Source: Verrucomicrobiota bacterium
GTDB lineage: Bacteria > Verrucomicrobiota > Verrucomicrobiia > Limisphaerales > UBA11358
Direction of reading: 5' to 3'
Assembly (NCBI GenBank): GCA_028873125.1
Contig: JAGWMQ010000007.1
Coordinates: 1-57,880, forward strand
Length of the DNA stretch: 57,880 bases
The notes beneath the pieces were generated by a model, which saw only the letters and a list, made by a program, of their open reading frames with translations, made no database searches and had not been told where the DNA came from. Positions 8,809 through 18,814 of the stretch are shown one piece after another. Position 1 is the first letter of the stretch. Every line of letters starts with the position of its first letter. The translations under genes and the position numbers were made by a program.

Positions 8809-11678
8809 CCGCGGCGGGGTCTGTGTGGCGCCGCGCTCGGGATGAGCGCGGCGCGCCGCCGGTTCTCCGCGGTGGAAAGACTGGAAAACGGGCGGCTGAC
8901 CCTGGGCGCCGCCGCGGGGCCGGCACCAGGCTTAAGTTGGCGGCGGCGGCGCTGGTTCTGATCGGAGCCGGGGGCATGTTGCAGGCGGCGACGTTGTCGG
9001 ATCCGCAGGTGGATGCCTACAACGTCCGGGTCGGCACCGAGACCTTTGCGGGGCTTTACAAGTTCACCACCAACACCCTGTTGGTTGAGACGGCCGAGGC
9101 CATCACGAACCTGGGCAGCGACACCATCAAGTTTTATCTCGGGTATGACACGTCGTTTCAGAGAGGTGTCACGCTCACGCCCAACATCACCAACCTGTTG
9201 ACACTGGCCCGCGACGAGCCCAGCTACCGGAAGGTGTTCGACATGCCGTTCCGGCATTACATCATCTGGGCCTATCCGTTTGCGAACTCGGATGATTGGT
9301 GGGGCAGCGGCTACAACGCCACCCAGGGGGCGAAGGATTACGGGGAAATGTATGATCTGACGCGTTATCTCCTGACCAACTACAACAACTCCGGCAAGAC
9401 CTTTTACCTCGGCCATTGGGAGGGTGACGGCTACCTCAAGGTCAATGATTGGACCACCAATCCCAGTCCGGCAACGATCCAAGGCATGATTGGCTGGCTC
9501 AACAACCGGCAGCAGGCCGTGGACGACGCCAAGCGCGACACGGTATTCACCAACGTCAACGTCTTCAATTACACCGAGGCCAACCGGGTGCGCGACGCCA
9601 TGCTCGACGGCCCAACCAACAACCAGCGGGTCATCAACTATGTCGTGCCTTACGTGACCAACCTGGATTACCTGTCCTATTCTTCCTACGATGCGGAGGA
9701 CCTCTCGGCGTCGGATCTGCACGCCACGCTCTACTACATGCAATCCATGCTGCCGGCCAACAAGGCCGGGAGCGTGCCCGGCGAGCGCATCTGGATCGGC
9801 GAGTACGGCCACGGCGGCTGGAGCACGGATTCGCAGGAGCCTTTCAATCGCGGTTACATCCAGCGGCTGCTCAACTGGAATTACAACGGGCAGGTCGTGC
9901 CCTTCATCCTATACTGGGAAATGTATGACAACGAGGCCGGCAAGAATTTCTGCCTGATTGACTCCAACAACGTCAAAACGGCAAGCTGGTATCTGCAAAA
10001 CTATTTCATCAACGACGCCCGGTTGCGCGTGGCCCAGTTCAAGGAAACCCATGGGCGGTTGCCCACCGACACGGAATTCGTTTCGCTGGTGTCGCCGTTG
10101 TTGGACCAGCCGCTGCCCGCGCCGGTCCCGCTCAGCCTGACCGACTTGGGCACGACGATGCTGACCAACACCTCGGTCACCGTTTCCGGCTCGCTCGCCC
10201 AGGGCGTTTACGGCGATGACCAGGCCAGGGTGTGGGTGTTTTACGGAAGAAAAGACGGAGGCACCACGCCCGGCGCTTGGGAAAACAGCCGGTTCATCGG
10301 CGTCAACACCAACTTCAATCCGACCACCTTCGTCGCCACACTCACCAACCTGGTTTCCCAAACCAACTATTTCTTCCGTTTCTACGCGACCAATGCCAGC
10401 AGCAGCGCCTGGGCGCCATCCTCCGCACAATTCGGCACCCAGACCCTCAACCCCTCCGACTTCGGTTCACGACTGAAAGTGTCGTTCGCGGGCTACCACC
10501 GCGCCGAAATCCTGACCAATTTTCCGGCGCTGGTAATCTTGAGCACGAATCTGCCGGGGTTTTCCTACCGGCAATTCGCCTCGCCCTCCGGCGGCGACCT
10601 GCGCTTCACCGATGGCGGTGGCTGGCGGCTGATTCCGCACGAAATTGATGAGTGGGACACCAATGGGACATCCGCCGTCTGGGTGAATGTGCCCTTGCTC
10701 TCGTCCAGCACCGATTGCATCTGGGCGTATTGGGGCAATCCAGCGGCGGCCAATCCGCCCTTCTACACGACCAACGGCGCCGCCTGGCCGGGCTTCGATC
10801 TGGTCTGGCACCTCAAGGAGAATGGGTTTCCTTTTGCGGACGGCACTCTCCAGCATCCGGCGACCAACGGGGTGACGCCCGTGCTCAACGGCGGCGTCAT
10901 CGGCCACGGCGAGTCGTTCGATGGCTTCACGGAATATTTGGACGCGGGGACCGTCAATCTGGGCACCGCCTTCACGCTGTCCGCCTGGGTGAATGTGGCG
11001 CTGAACGCGGGCAACATCCAGTCGGTCTGGGCCAACGGCGCCGGCGGATATAATTCCGCCGGCTTTCGCCTTTTCGTCAACAGCTACAATACCAGCGACG
11101 GAAAAGTCCTTTTGGAAACGGGCAACGGCAGTCAGGGGGCGGCCGCGGCGACCGGAACGGGGGCCGTCTCGTTCGGTCAATGGCACCTCCTGACGGCCGC
11201 CGTGGACGAGGCGGCGGGGGCAGCCCGATTGTTTGTGGACGGCGCGGACGAAACCCAGTCCGGCCCGGCGCTGACGGACTTTGCCAACCAGTCTGACGTG
11301 AACCTCGGGCGCTTCACCAACAGCGTTTATTATTTCAAAGGGGCGCTCGACGAGGCGCGCATCCAGTCCGGTGTCCAGTCGTCCAACTGGATTTGGGCAA
11401 GCTGGGCAACGGTGGCGGCCAACGCCGCCTTGGAAACTTATTCCGCCGTCGCCCGGGAGATTCCCGCGCTGACGATCGGCGCCGTCGGCGGCTCCGGCAC
11501 TCTTCTCACCTGGCCTGGCAGCGGCGTCGGCTTCGCGCTGTACTCGGCATCGAACCTGACGGCACCGGTCGTCTGGACTCAGGCCACGAACTCTCCGGTG
11601 CTGGCGGACGGCAGGTGGCAGGTGGATCTGGCCGCCAACAACCACGGCGCCTGCTTTTACCGTCTCAAGTCGCAATGA
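8805..11678 (+). CDS. Secreted putative glycosidase (TIM-barrel-like) with DUF2341 and LamG domains
   Basis: A 957-residue protein. After a long basic n-region, a hydrophobic stretch (LKLAAAALVLIGAGGMLQAA) looks like a signal peptide. Residues about 60-430 resemble a clan-A type glycosidase barrel. E206 in LGHWEGD and E333 in IWIGEYGHGG are plausible acid/base and nucleophile, and FILYWEMYDNE would close the barrel. I do not recognise the family, so the enzymatic role is an inference. A fibronectin-like segment leads into DUF2341 (about 545-650) and a LamG domain (about 690-880) that closely match the same pair at the end of the preceding protein. The C-terminus is the FYR-x-x-Q tail (FYRLKSQ). 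The four-base overlaps at both ends indicate one operon. Confidence 0.8.
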   Translation: MTAAGSVWRRARDERGAPPVLRGGKTGKRAADPGRRRGAGTRLKLAAAALVLIGAGGMLQAATLSDPQVDAYNVRVGTETFAGLYKFTTNTLLVETAEAITNLGSDTIKFYLGYDTSFQRGVTLTPNITNLLTLARDEPSYRKVFDMPFRHYIIWAYPFANSDDWWGSGYNATQGAKDYGEMYDLTRYLLTNYNNSGKTFYLGHWEGDGYLKVNDWTTNPSPATIQGMIGWLNNRQQAVDDAKRDTVFTNVNVFNYTEANRVRDAMLDGPTNNQRVINYVVPYVTNLDYLSYSSYDAEDLSASDLHATLYYMQSMLPANKAGSVPGERIWIGEYGHGGWSTDSQEPFNRGYIQRLLNWNYNGQVVPFILYWEMYDNEAGKNFCLIDSNNVKTASWYLQNYFINDARLRVAQFKETHGRLPTDTEFVSLVSPLLDQPLPAPVPLSLTDLGTTMLTNTSVTVSGSLAQGVYGDDQARVWVFYGRKDGGTTPGAWENSRFIGVNTNFNPTTFVATLTNLVSQTNYFFRFYATNASSSAWAPSSAQFGTQTLNPSDFGSRLKVSFAGYHRAEILTNFPALVILSTNLPGFSYRQFASPSGGDLRFTDGGGWRLIPHEIDEWDTNGTSAVWVNVPLLSSSTDCIWAYWGNPAAANPPFYTTNGAAWPGFDLVWHLKENGFPFADGTLQHPATNGVTPVLNGGVIGHGESFDGFTEYLDAGTVNLGTAFTLSAWVNVALNAGNIQSVWANGAGGYNSAGFRLFVNSYNTSDGKVLLETGNGSQGAAAATGTGAVSFGQWHLLTAAVDEAAGAARLFVDGADETQSGPALTDFANQSDVNLGRFTNSVYYFKGALDEARIQSGVQSSNWIWASWATVAANAALETYSAVAREIPALTIGAVGGSGTLLTWPGSGVGFALYSASNLTAPVVWTQATNSPVLADGRWQVDLAANNHGACFYRLKSQ

Positions 11679-13210
11679 GGTTTTTAAGACCAGTTTTGGC
11701 CCTGGGATGGCTCGCGGTTGTGCTCAGCGCCGGCGCAGTCGGCGCCAACAACGCCGCCCTGTGGCGTCCACGCTTCGCCACGCCGGCCATCGTGGCGCTG
11801 GACTGCGCGGCGGACCGGCAGTTCACAGCGGAAATCAAAGCTTCTCCTTCCGCCCATCATTGGAGCGCGACCCTCGCCAACGACTTGAAAACGTGGCCGT
11901 GCCGGGTCGTTTCGGCGGTTTACTCGGCGATTGACAACGGCGCCAGGCCGGGCTGGCAAATCCGGGTCCGCGTTCCCGCCGACGCCTCGCCGGAACTGTT
12001 CACGCTGACGGTCGCCTGCAACGAGAGCCTCAGCGTGCAGCCGCAGTCGGTCAGCGTGGTGCCGGCCTTCGAGACCAATTTTTGCATTTTGCACATCACC
12101 GACGAGCAGATCGTCAACCAACTGCACACCGATCCCTCGGGCCAGTACTACAAAATGGTGGGCACCTGGGAGGAGATGAAGTGGATGCGGGAACCGGTGA
12201 ACCTCATCAATCCGCGCTTTGTTCTGATCACCGGCGACCAGATTGATTTCAACGGCGCGCTCGACGGTTGGAACAACTGGGCGAACTGGGGCTACCGTTC
12301 CCAGGGCAAGAAAATCTTCACGCGGCGGGAAACAATGGATTTGGAGAACCGGTTGAGCGACATGTGCAAGGACTGCCACCAAGGCTATCATGTGGCCTAT
12401 GTCGAAACGCCCGGCAACCACGACGTGACCCCGCCGGGAAAAGTCCTTGATGGCTCCACGATCAAGTGGCACCCGATATCGGCGCGGATTTACGAACGGC
12501 AGTTTGGGCAGCGCGACTGGTCGTTTCGCATGGGCGATTTCTACGTCCTGATGCACGATTGGAGCAGCGCCCGGCTCAGGACCTGGGAGGCCCGGGAGTA
12601 CGCCGCGGCGCTGGCCGACCCGGCGATCAAGTTTCGGCTGATCGGGCAGCATTTTTACACCAACTCGGACTGCCGCGACGCCTTCGTGCCGGCGAAGTGC
12701 GATTTGATGTTGATCGGCCACGTCCACGTGACCCGGACCATTCAGACTTCGCCGTATTGCATTTACGAGGACCGCGCCGCGTTCATCTATGGCACGGCGG
12801 GCTTTTTCAATTTCCGGCGCACCGCCGGCGGCTGGTCGTGCGACCAGACTGTCGCGCCCCGCGACGAAGTGAAGGATGTCTGGCCGCTCTTCACCGCCAA
12901 CGGCCTCACCAAGAAAGTCCGCGCCAATGTGGCCGATCCCAGGAACATCACCACCAACTCGGTGACCATCATCAACGACCTGCCGGAGAATTTTTACGAT
13001 GGGCGCGTGCGGTTTGTCCTGAACAGGGGCGCCTGCCGCACGGTGGAAAACGGGACGATACTTTCCGAATACGGCTGTGTCCACGGCACCAAGACGGCGG
13101 TGCTGGTCAGGGTCAACGTTCCCGCCAGCGGGAGGGGCACCGTCAGCGTTTCAGCCGGATGGCCGGTTCGATTGCCGCCTGCCGCCTTGGGAATGCGCCA
13201 GACGGGGTAG
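11675..13210 (+). CDS. Exported calcineurin-like metallophosphoesterase
   Basis: A 511-residue phosphoesterase with a signal peptide (MRFLRPVLALGWLAVVLSAGAVGA), so it acts outside the cytoplasm. The dimetal motifs appear in order: ILHITDEQI, LITGDQIDF, ETPGNHDVT, LIGQHFYTN and LIGHVHVT. The substrate cannot be told from sequence. The start is the ATG that overlaps the previous stop (ATGA). The frame stays open further upstream, but that part lies inside the previous gene and the signal peptide fits this ATG. The N-terminal 130 residues form a beta-rich domain before the catalytic core. It sits between LamG exoproteins and glycosidases, so removal of phosphate from a glycan or glycan fragment is possible. 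Confidence 0.85.
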   Translation: MRFLRPVLALGWLAVVLSAGAVGANNAALWRPRFATPAIVALDCAADRQFTAEIKASPSAHHWSATLANDLKTWPCRVVSAVYSAIDNGARPGWQIRVRVPADASPELFTLTVACNESLSVQPQSVSVVPAFETNFCILHITDEQIVNQLHTDPSGQYYKMVGTWEEMKWMREPVNLINPRFVLITGDQIDFNGALDGWNNWANWGYRSQGKKIFTRRETMDLENRLSDMCKDCHQGYHVAYVETPGNHDVTPPGKVLDGSTIKWHPISARIYERQFGQRDWSFRMGDFYVLMHDWSSARLRTWEAREYAAALADPAIKFRLIGQHFYTNSDCRDAFVPAKCDLMLIGHVHVTRTIQTSPYCIYEDRAAFIYGTAGFFNFRRTAGGWSCDQTVAPRDEVKDVWPLFTANGLTKKVRANVADPRNITTNSVTIINDLPENFYDGRVRFVLNRGACRTVENGTILSEYGCVHGTKTAVLVRVNVPASGRGTVSVSAGWPVRLPPAALGMRQTG

Positions 13211-13241
13211 GGAGGGTCGCGCACAAGAATTCAACCCGGGT

Positions 13242-15824
13242 GTGAAAACAAACAACATCGCGCGAGGCATTCTGCTCGCCTGCCTGGTTGCGGGCGCGGC
13301 TGATGCCTTTGCCCAGCCGACGGTGAAAGTGGAACTGCCGGGGCTGCGTCCGGACGGATCGGTGCTGCTGCCGGACCGGTGGTCGCTGCGCCCGGCGGGC
13401 CGCCAGGTGCTGCTGGGGGATTTTCCGGTCAACATCGCCGTTCATCCCGCCGGCCGGTTCGCGGCGGTCCTCCATTCCGGTTACAGCCGCAATGAAATCA
13501 TCGTGGTGGATTTGAAGGCGGCGAAGGTGGTTTCGCGCACGCCGCTGGAGGAATCCTTTTACGGCCTGGCCTTTTCGGCCAACGGCCGGCGCCTGTATTG
13601 CAGCGGCGGCGGCCAGGAGGTCGTCCACGTCTTTGATTTCAAGGACGGCAGGCTGACGCCGGACCGCGAGCTCCGCCTGCGCGACGCGCAGCAACGCGGC
13701 GTGCCCTGCGGCCTGGCGGTGTCAAAGAATGAACACCAACTGTTTGCCGCCAATGTGTGGGGCCAGACGGTTTCGGAAGTCAATCCGGCCAACCCAACCA
13801 ACGTGACGGACATCGTGTTCACCACGAACGCCATTAACGCCGCGGCCACTTTCAAAAACCGAGGTCCGATTGACCCGTATCTGGCTGCCGTCCAAAAGCG
13901 TGCCCAGGCGGCGCTGGATCCTTCCAAACCCGACGCGTCGTTTCCCTACGATTGTGTTCTGGACGAAAAACGCCGCCGGCTCTACGTCAGCCTGTGGGCG
14001 CAATCCTGCGTGGCGGTGGTGGATTTGACAACGCGCCGGGTCCTGGCCCGCTGGCCCACCGGCGAACATCCCAATGAAATGCTCCTGACGAAATCGGGCC
14101 GCCATCTTTTCGTGGCCAACGCCAACCTGAACACGGTGACCGTCCTGGACACGGCCGCCGGACGGGCCGGAGAGACCTTGAACGCGGCGCTGGGGCCTCA
14201 TGCCTTGCCGGGTTCCACACCGAACAGCCTGGCGCTGTCGCCGGACGAGTCCAGGCTGTTCGTCGCCGACGCCTGCAACAACAACGTGGCCGTGTTTGAC
14301 GTCAGCACCATCGGCAAGAGCCGGGCGCTGGGCTTCATCCCGGTGGGCTGGTATCCAACCTCGGTGCGCGTGACCCCGGACGGCCGGAAACTGCTGGTGG
14401 CGGACGGCAAGGGGCTGATTTCCATGGCCGATCCGCACGGGCCGGAACCGGGCAAGCCGAACTACGTGGGAACACAGTACATCGGCAATCTGTTTCCCGG
14501 CGCGTTGAGCATCATTGATTTGCCAAAGGGGAAAAACTTTGAACGGCAACTCGCCGCCTGGACGGCGCGGGCGTATCAATGCACGCCGCAGCACAGCGTC
14601 GCGCCCGTGACCCCGGCGGCGGACAACCCGGTCCCGGTCCGGCAGGGCCTGCCGAGTCCGATCAAGTATTGCATTTACATCATCAAGGAAAATCGGACTT
14701 ACGACCAGGTCCTCGGCGACCTGAAGGAAGGCAACGGCGACCCCGACCTTTGCCTCTTTCCCGAAAAGGTCGCGCCCAATCATCACAAGCTCGCGCGGGA
14801 ATTTGTGCTGCTCGACAACTTCTACGTGGACGCCGAGGTCAGCGCCGACGGCCACGAATGGTCCATGGGCGCTTACGCGAGCGATTTTGTGGAAAAAACC
14901 TGGCCGTTGAGCTACGGGCACAATCAGGAGGGAAAATATCCCTATCCGTCCGAGGGTTCCTTCCCGATTGCTTATCCGGCCAACGGCTATTTGTGGGACC
15001 GGGCGCGGGAGGCGGGCGTCAGCTACCGCAGCTACGGCGAATTTGTGCAAAACAGCGACAAGCCCGGCGAACCGGCGTTCACCCACGTCGCCACGCTGCA
15101 AGGACGTTTTGATCCCTGGTATCGGTCGTTCGACATAGACTACTCCGATGTCCAGCGCGCGAAGCATTTCATCGGCGAACTGAAACGTTTTGAAGCCGCA
15201 GGCCACATGCCGCGGCTGCAAATTCTGCGCCTGCCCAACGATCACACCTCCGGCACGGTCAAAGGAGCCCTCACGCCGACGGCTTTGGTGGCCGACAACG
15301 ACCAGGGACTGGGACTATTGGTGGACGCGGTGAGTCATTCGAAGTTCTGGCCGCAGACGGCGATTTTTGTCCTCGAAGACGACGCCCAGGACGGCCCCGA
15401 CCACGTGGACGCGCACCGCAGCCCGGCGTTCATCATCAGTCCTTACGCCCGGCACGGCGCGGTGGATTCCACGATGTATTCCACCAGCAGCATGTTGCGG
15501 ACGATGGAATTGATTCTCGGCCTCCAGCCCATGACCCAGTTCGACGCCGCGGCCACGCCGATGTTCAACGCGTTCCAGGCCCGACCGGATTTGCGCCCAT
15601 ACGACGCCGCGCCGCCGCAGGTGGATTTACAGGAGCGCAACACGGCGAAATCCTGGGGCAGCGCCGCCTCGGGAAAAATGAATTTCAGCAGGGAAGATGC
15701 CACCGGCGAGCAGCAGCTCAACGAAATCATCTGGCATTCCGTGCGCGGCGCAAACAGCCCGATGCCCGCGCCCGTCCACGCTGCGTTTGTGTTCGGGCAT
15801 TCAAAGGATGACGATGATGACTAA
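13242..15824 (+). CDS. Exported YncE-type beta-propeller / phosphoesterase (alkaline phosphatase-like) fusion
   Basis: About 860 residues, starting at a GTG that gives a clean signal peptide (KTNNIARGILLACLVAGAADAFAQ). Residues about 30-430 are propeller repeats of YVTN/YncE type (AVHPAGRFAAVLHSG, LALSPDESRLFVADA). The second half matches the bifunctional YncE/phosphoesterase family: KENRTYDQVLGDL, a DGHEWSMGAY motif, LPNDHTSGT and LEDDAQDGPDHVDAHRSP, the last with likely metal ligands. The role is hydrolysis of an unknown phosphate ester in the periplasm. The 31-base gap before it and the 8-base overlap with the next gene place it in the operon. The protein ends in DDDDD, produced where its reading frame crosses the repeated ATG/ATGA start region of the GH2 gene. 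Confidence 0.87.
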   Translation: MKTNNIARGILLACLVAGAADAFAQPTVKVELPGLRPDGSVLLPDRWSLRPAGRQVLLGDFPVNIAVHPAGRFAAVLHSGYSRNEIIVVDLKAAKVVSRTPLEESFYGLAFSANGRRLYCSGGGQEVVHVFDFKDGRLTPDRELRLRDAQQRGVPCGLAVSKNEHQLFAANVWGQTVSEVNPANPTNVTDIVFTTNAINAAATFKNRGPIDPYLAAVQKRAQAALDPSKPDASFPYDCVLDEKRRRLYVSLWAQSCVAVVDLTTRRVLARWPTGEHPNEMLLTKSGRHLFVANANLNTVTVLDTAAGRAGETLNAALGPHALPGSTPNSLALSPDESRLFVADACNNNVAVFDVSTIGKSRALGFIPVGWYPTSVRVTPDGRKLLVADGKGLISMADPHGPEPGKPNYVGTQYIGNLFPGALSIIDLPKGKNFERQLAAWTARAYQCTPQHSVAPVTPAADNPVPVRQGLPSPIKYCIYIIKENRTYDQVLGDLKEGNGDPDLCLFPEKVAPNHHKLAREFVLLDNFYVDAEVSADGHEWSMGAYASDFVEKTWPLSYGHNQEGKYPYPSEGSFPIAYPANGYLWDRAREAGVSYRSYGEFVQNSDKPGEPAFTHVATLQGRFDPWYRSFDIDYSDVQRAKHFIGELKRFEAAGHMPRLQILRLPNDHTSGTVKGALTPTALVADNDQGLGLLVDAVSHSKFWPQTAIFVLEDDAQDGPDHVDAHRSPAFIISPYARHGAVDSTMYSTSSMLRTMELILGLQPMTQFDAAATPMFNAFQARPDLRPYDAAPPQVDLQERNTAKSWGSAASGKMNFSREDATGEQQLNEIIWHSVRGANSPMPAPVHAAFVFGHSKDDDDD

Positions 15825-18814
15825 ACTCAAAACCATTTGCGTTTGTGCCGGCGTTCTGGCCGGCGTGAGCCTGGCGCAGGCGGAGGTGCCGGGCCAATTT
15901 CGGCCCAAGCCGATTGTGTCTCCCGTCGAAAACGCGGAAGCCAAGGGCACGGACGTCCAGCCGACCAACACTTATCCCGTGTCGCGTGCGCCGCTGATCA
16001 ACACCGCGCGGCGCAAGCCGAAACTGGCCGACCCCGGCGAACCGGCGTTGCGCGGCGACGAACTGGTCTTCAACGCCGGCTGGGAAATGATCGAAGCGCC
16101 GCGGCTCAAAACCGCCGACGGCGCGGCGCTCTCGCGGCCCGGCGTGGACACGCGCGATTGGTATGACGCGACGGTGCCCGGCACGGCGCTGACGACGCTC
16201 GTGAATGAAGGCGTTTATCCGGACCCGTATTACGGCCTGAACAACCTCCTCATCCCGGAGAGCCTGAACAAACAGGATTACTGGTACCGCACGCAATTCA
16301 CCCTGCCCAAAAAATTCGCGGGCCGTGAACTCACCCTGCAATTCAACGGGATCAACTATTACGCCGAGGTGTGGTTCAACGGCGAGTATCTCGGCCACAT
16401 CACCGGAGCGTTCATCCGCGGCAAGTTCGACGTGACGAAGCTGGCGAAGCCCGGCGCGGAAAACGTGCTGGCCGTCATGGTCGCGCCGCCCCCGGATCCG
16501 GGCATTCCCAGCGAGCAGTCGGTCAAGGGCGGTCCCGGCGACAACGGCGGCAAGTTGTGTCTCGACGGGCCGACCTTCGAATGCACCGAGGGATGGGACT
16601 GGATTCCAGGCGTTCGCGACCGGGACACCGGCCTCTGGCAGGACGTGATTCTGCGGGCGACCGGTCCGGTGATGATTGAAGATCCACAGGTCATCACCAA
16701 GCTGCCGCTGCCCGACATTTCCCGCGCGGACGTGACGATCAACGTGGGACTGCACAACACCGCGGACGCCATCCGGCACGGCGTGCTCGAAGGTTCGATT
16801 GAAGGAGTCCGCTTTGAGCAGCCGGTCACGCTGCAGGCCGGCGAAACCAAGATCGTCAGTTTCGCGCCCGGGGATTTTCCGCAATTGACCGTGAAGCATC
16901 CGCGCCTGCGGTGGCCCAACGGTTACGGCAAACCGGAGCTTTACCACTTGAAACTCGCTTTCGACATGGACAATCGAAAGGAATCCGACCACACGGCGTT
17001 GCATTTCGGCATCCGTGAAATGAGTTACGAGTTCGAAGTGAAAAAGCCCGACGGCGCCCGCGAGCGGGTCGAATTCACGCCGACCCTGGCGCTCGGTTCG
17101 GGCGGTCGCATCATTGACAACCGCCGCGATACGATGGTCTGGGGACCGGAGAACAAGGCCCGGCGCGACGCGGCCATCATCGCGGCGGGCGGCAAACCGC
17201 CCACCACGCCGTTTTGGTGGGGCCGGGACCAGGAGACCATGGTGGGCTTGTGGCCCGGCGCGGAACAATCGCCGGCGCTGCGGCCGGCGGACGACAAGGG
17301 CATGGGACCGTATCTCGTCATCAAGGTCAACGGCCAACGCATCGAGTGCCTCGGCGGCGACTGGGGCATGGATGACGCCATGAAACGCGTGTCGCGCCGG
17401 CGGTTGGAGCCTTACATCCGCATGACGCGCGACGCGCACATGACGATGATCCGCAACTGGGCCGGCCAGAGCGCCTCCGAGGCCTTCTATGATTTGTGCG
17501 ACCAATACGGCATTCTGGTCTGGAACGATTTCTGGGACAACACCGAGGTCCACAACTATGCCCCGGCGGATTACGACCTCTCGGCCCGGAACGTCGCCGA
17601 CATGTTGAAGCGCTTCCGCAACCATCCCAGCATCGCCCTCTGGTGCTCCGGCAACGAATGCGTCCCGCCCGAACCCTTGCACGAAGCCTACAACAAGTTG
17701 ATCTACCAACTGGACGGCACACGCTATTACCAGCCCAATTCGCGTCTGGTCAACATGCGCAACAGCGGGCCCTGGTCGAACCTGCCGCTGGACAAATACT
17801 TCACGGATTTGAACCAGGGTTTCAGCACCGAGATCGGCGCCAGTTCGATTCCTTCGGCCGAAGTCATGCGCAACCTTCATCCCCAAGGCGGACTTGTGGC
17901 CCTACGGCGATCTGTGGGCGTACCACGACCTCCACAGCGAGGGCGCCGGCGACAAGACGTCCACATTCGAGCGCCTCGTCAGCCGCTACGGCGCGCCGCG
18001 CGACCTCGACGATCTCTGCCGCAAGGCCCAGATGCTCAACTACGAAACCTTCCGGGCGATTTACGAAGGGTTCAACAGCCGGCTGTGGCACGATTGCAGC
18101 GGCGTGATCGTGTGGATGAGCCATCCGTCCTGGCCGAGCCTGGTCTGGCAATTTTATTCCTGGGACTACGACCCCGACGCCTCGCTTTTCGGGGCGAAGG
18201 AGGGCGCGGAGCCGGTACACATCCAGATGAACCTGCCGGACTGCAAAGTCGCCGTGATCAACCATCGTGCCGCCCCGCTGATCAACGTAGCCGCGAGCGC
18301 GGCCATCTATGATCTGTCCGGCCGTCTGGTGCGCAGCAGCCGGCAGTCCCTGACGGCCCCGGCGGACGCTTGCACGGACGCCTTCTCCCTGGATTGGCCG
18401 GGCAATGGCGCGTATCTGGCGCGGCTGGAGCTGCGCGACAAGGACGGCCAGTTGCTTTCACGGAATTTTTACTGGCACGCGCGCGATGAACGTCAACTGC
18501 AACAGTTGAACGCCATGCCCGAAGTCGCGTTGGAAGGCAAAACGCGCGTCCGACGCACGGCGAAAGGGATCGTGGTCGAGGCTGAGGTGAAAAATCCAAG
18601 CCAAACGCCGGCGCTGCAAATCCGGCTGACGTTGCGGGATGCCCGGACCGGACTCCGGATTTTGCCGGTCTATTACGGCGAAAATTATTTTTCGCTGTTG
18701 GCCGGCGAATCGCGTACGATTCGGATCGAGTCGCCCGTCGCCGCGCGGGAAGTGCGCGTGACCACCGACGGCTGGAACATCAAACCGACAAAGTTGGACA
18801 ATGAAGCGATGTAA
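15817..18814 (+). pseudogene. Exported GH2 glycoside hydrolase (exo-glucosaminidase/beta-mannosidase-like), one frameshift
   Basis: When repaired it encodes about 998 residues with a signal peptide (MTKLKTICVCAGVLAGVSLAQA). The N-terminal sugar-binding domain has VPGTALTTLVNEGVYPDPYYG, as in exo-beta-glucosaminidases and beta-mannosidases of GH2. Acid/base E614 lies in WCSGNE and nucleophile E672 in GFSTEIG, both before the break. An extra C in the run at 17881-17884 (CATCCCCAAG for CATCCCAAG) shifts the frame. The remaining 300 codons (PYGDLWAYHDLHSEG onward) are intact in the new frame, and the repaired length is divisible by three. The ATG at 15817 has AAAGG eight bases upstream; 15808 and 15814 are alternatives. 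The run of C suggests an assembly error, but a real mutation cannot be excluded. The GH92 start overlaps its end by 14 bases. Confidence 0.85.
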
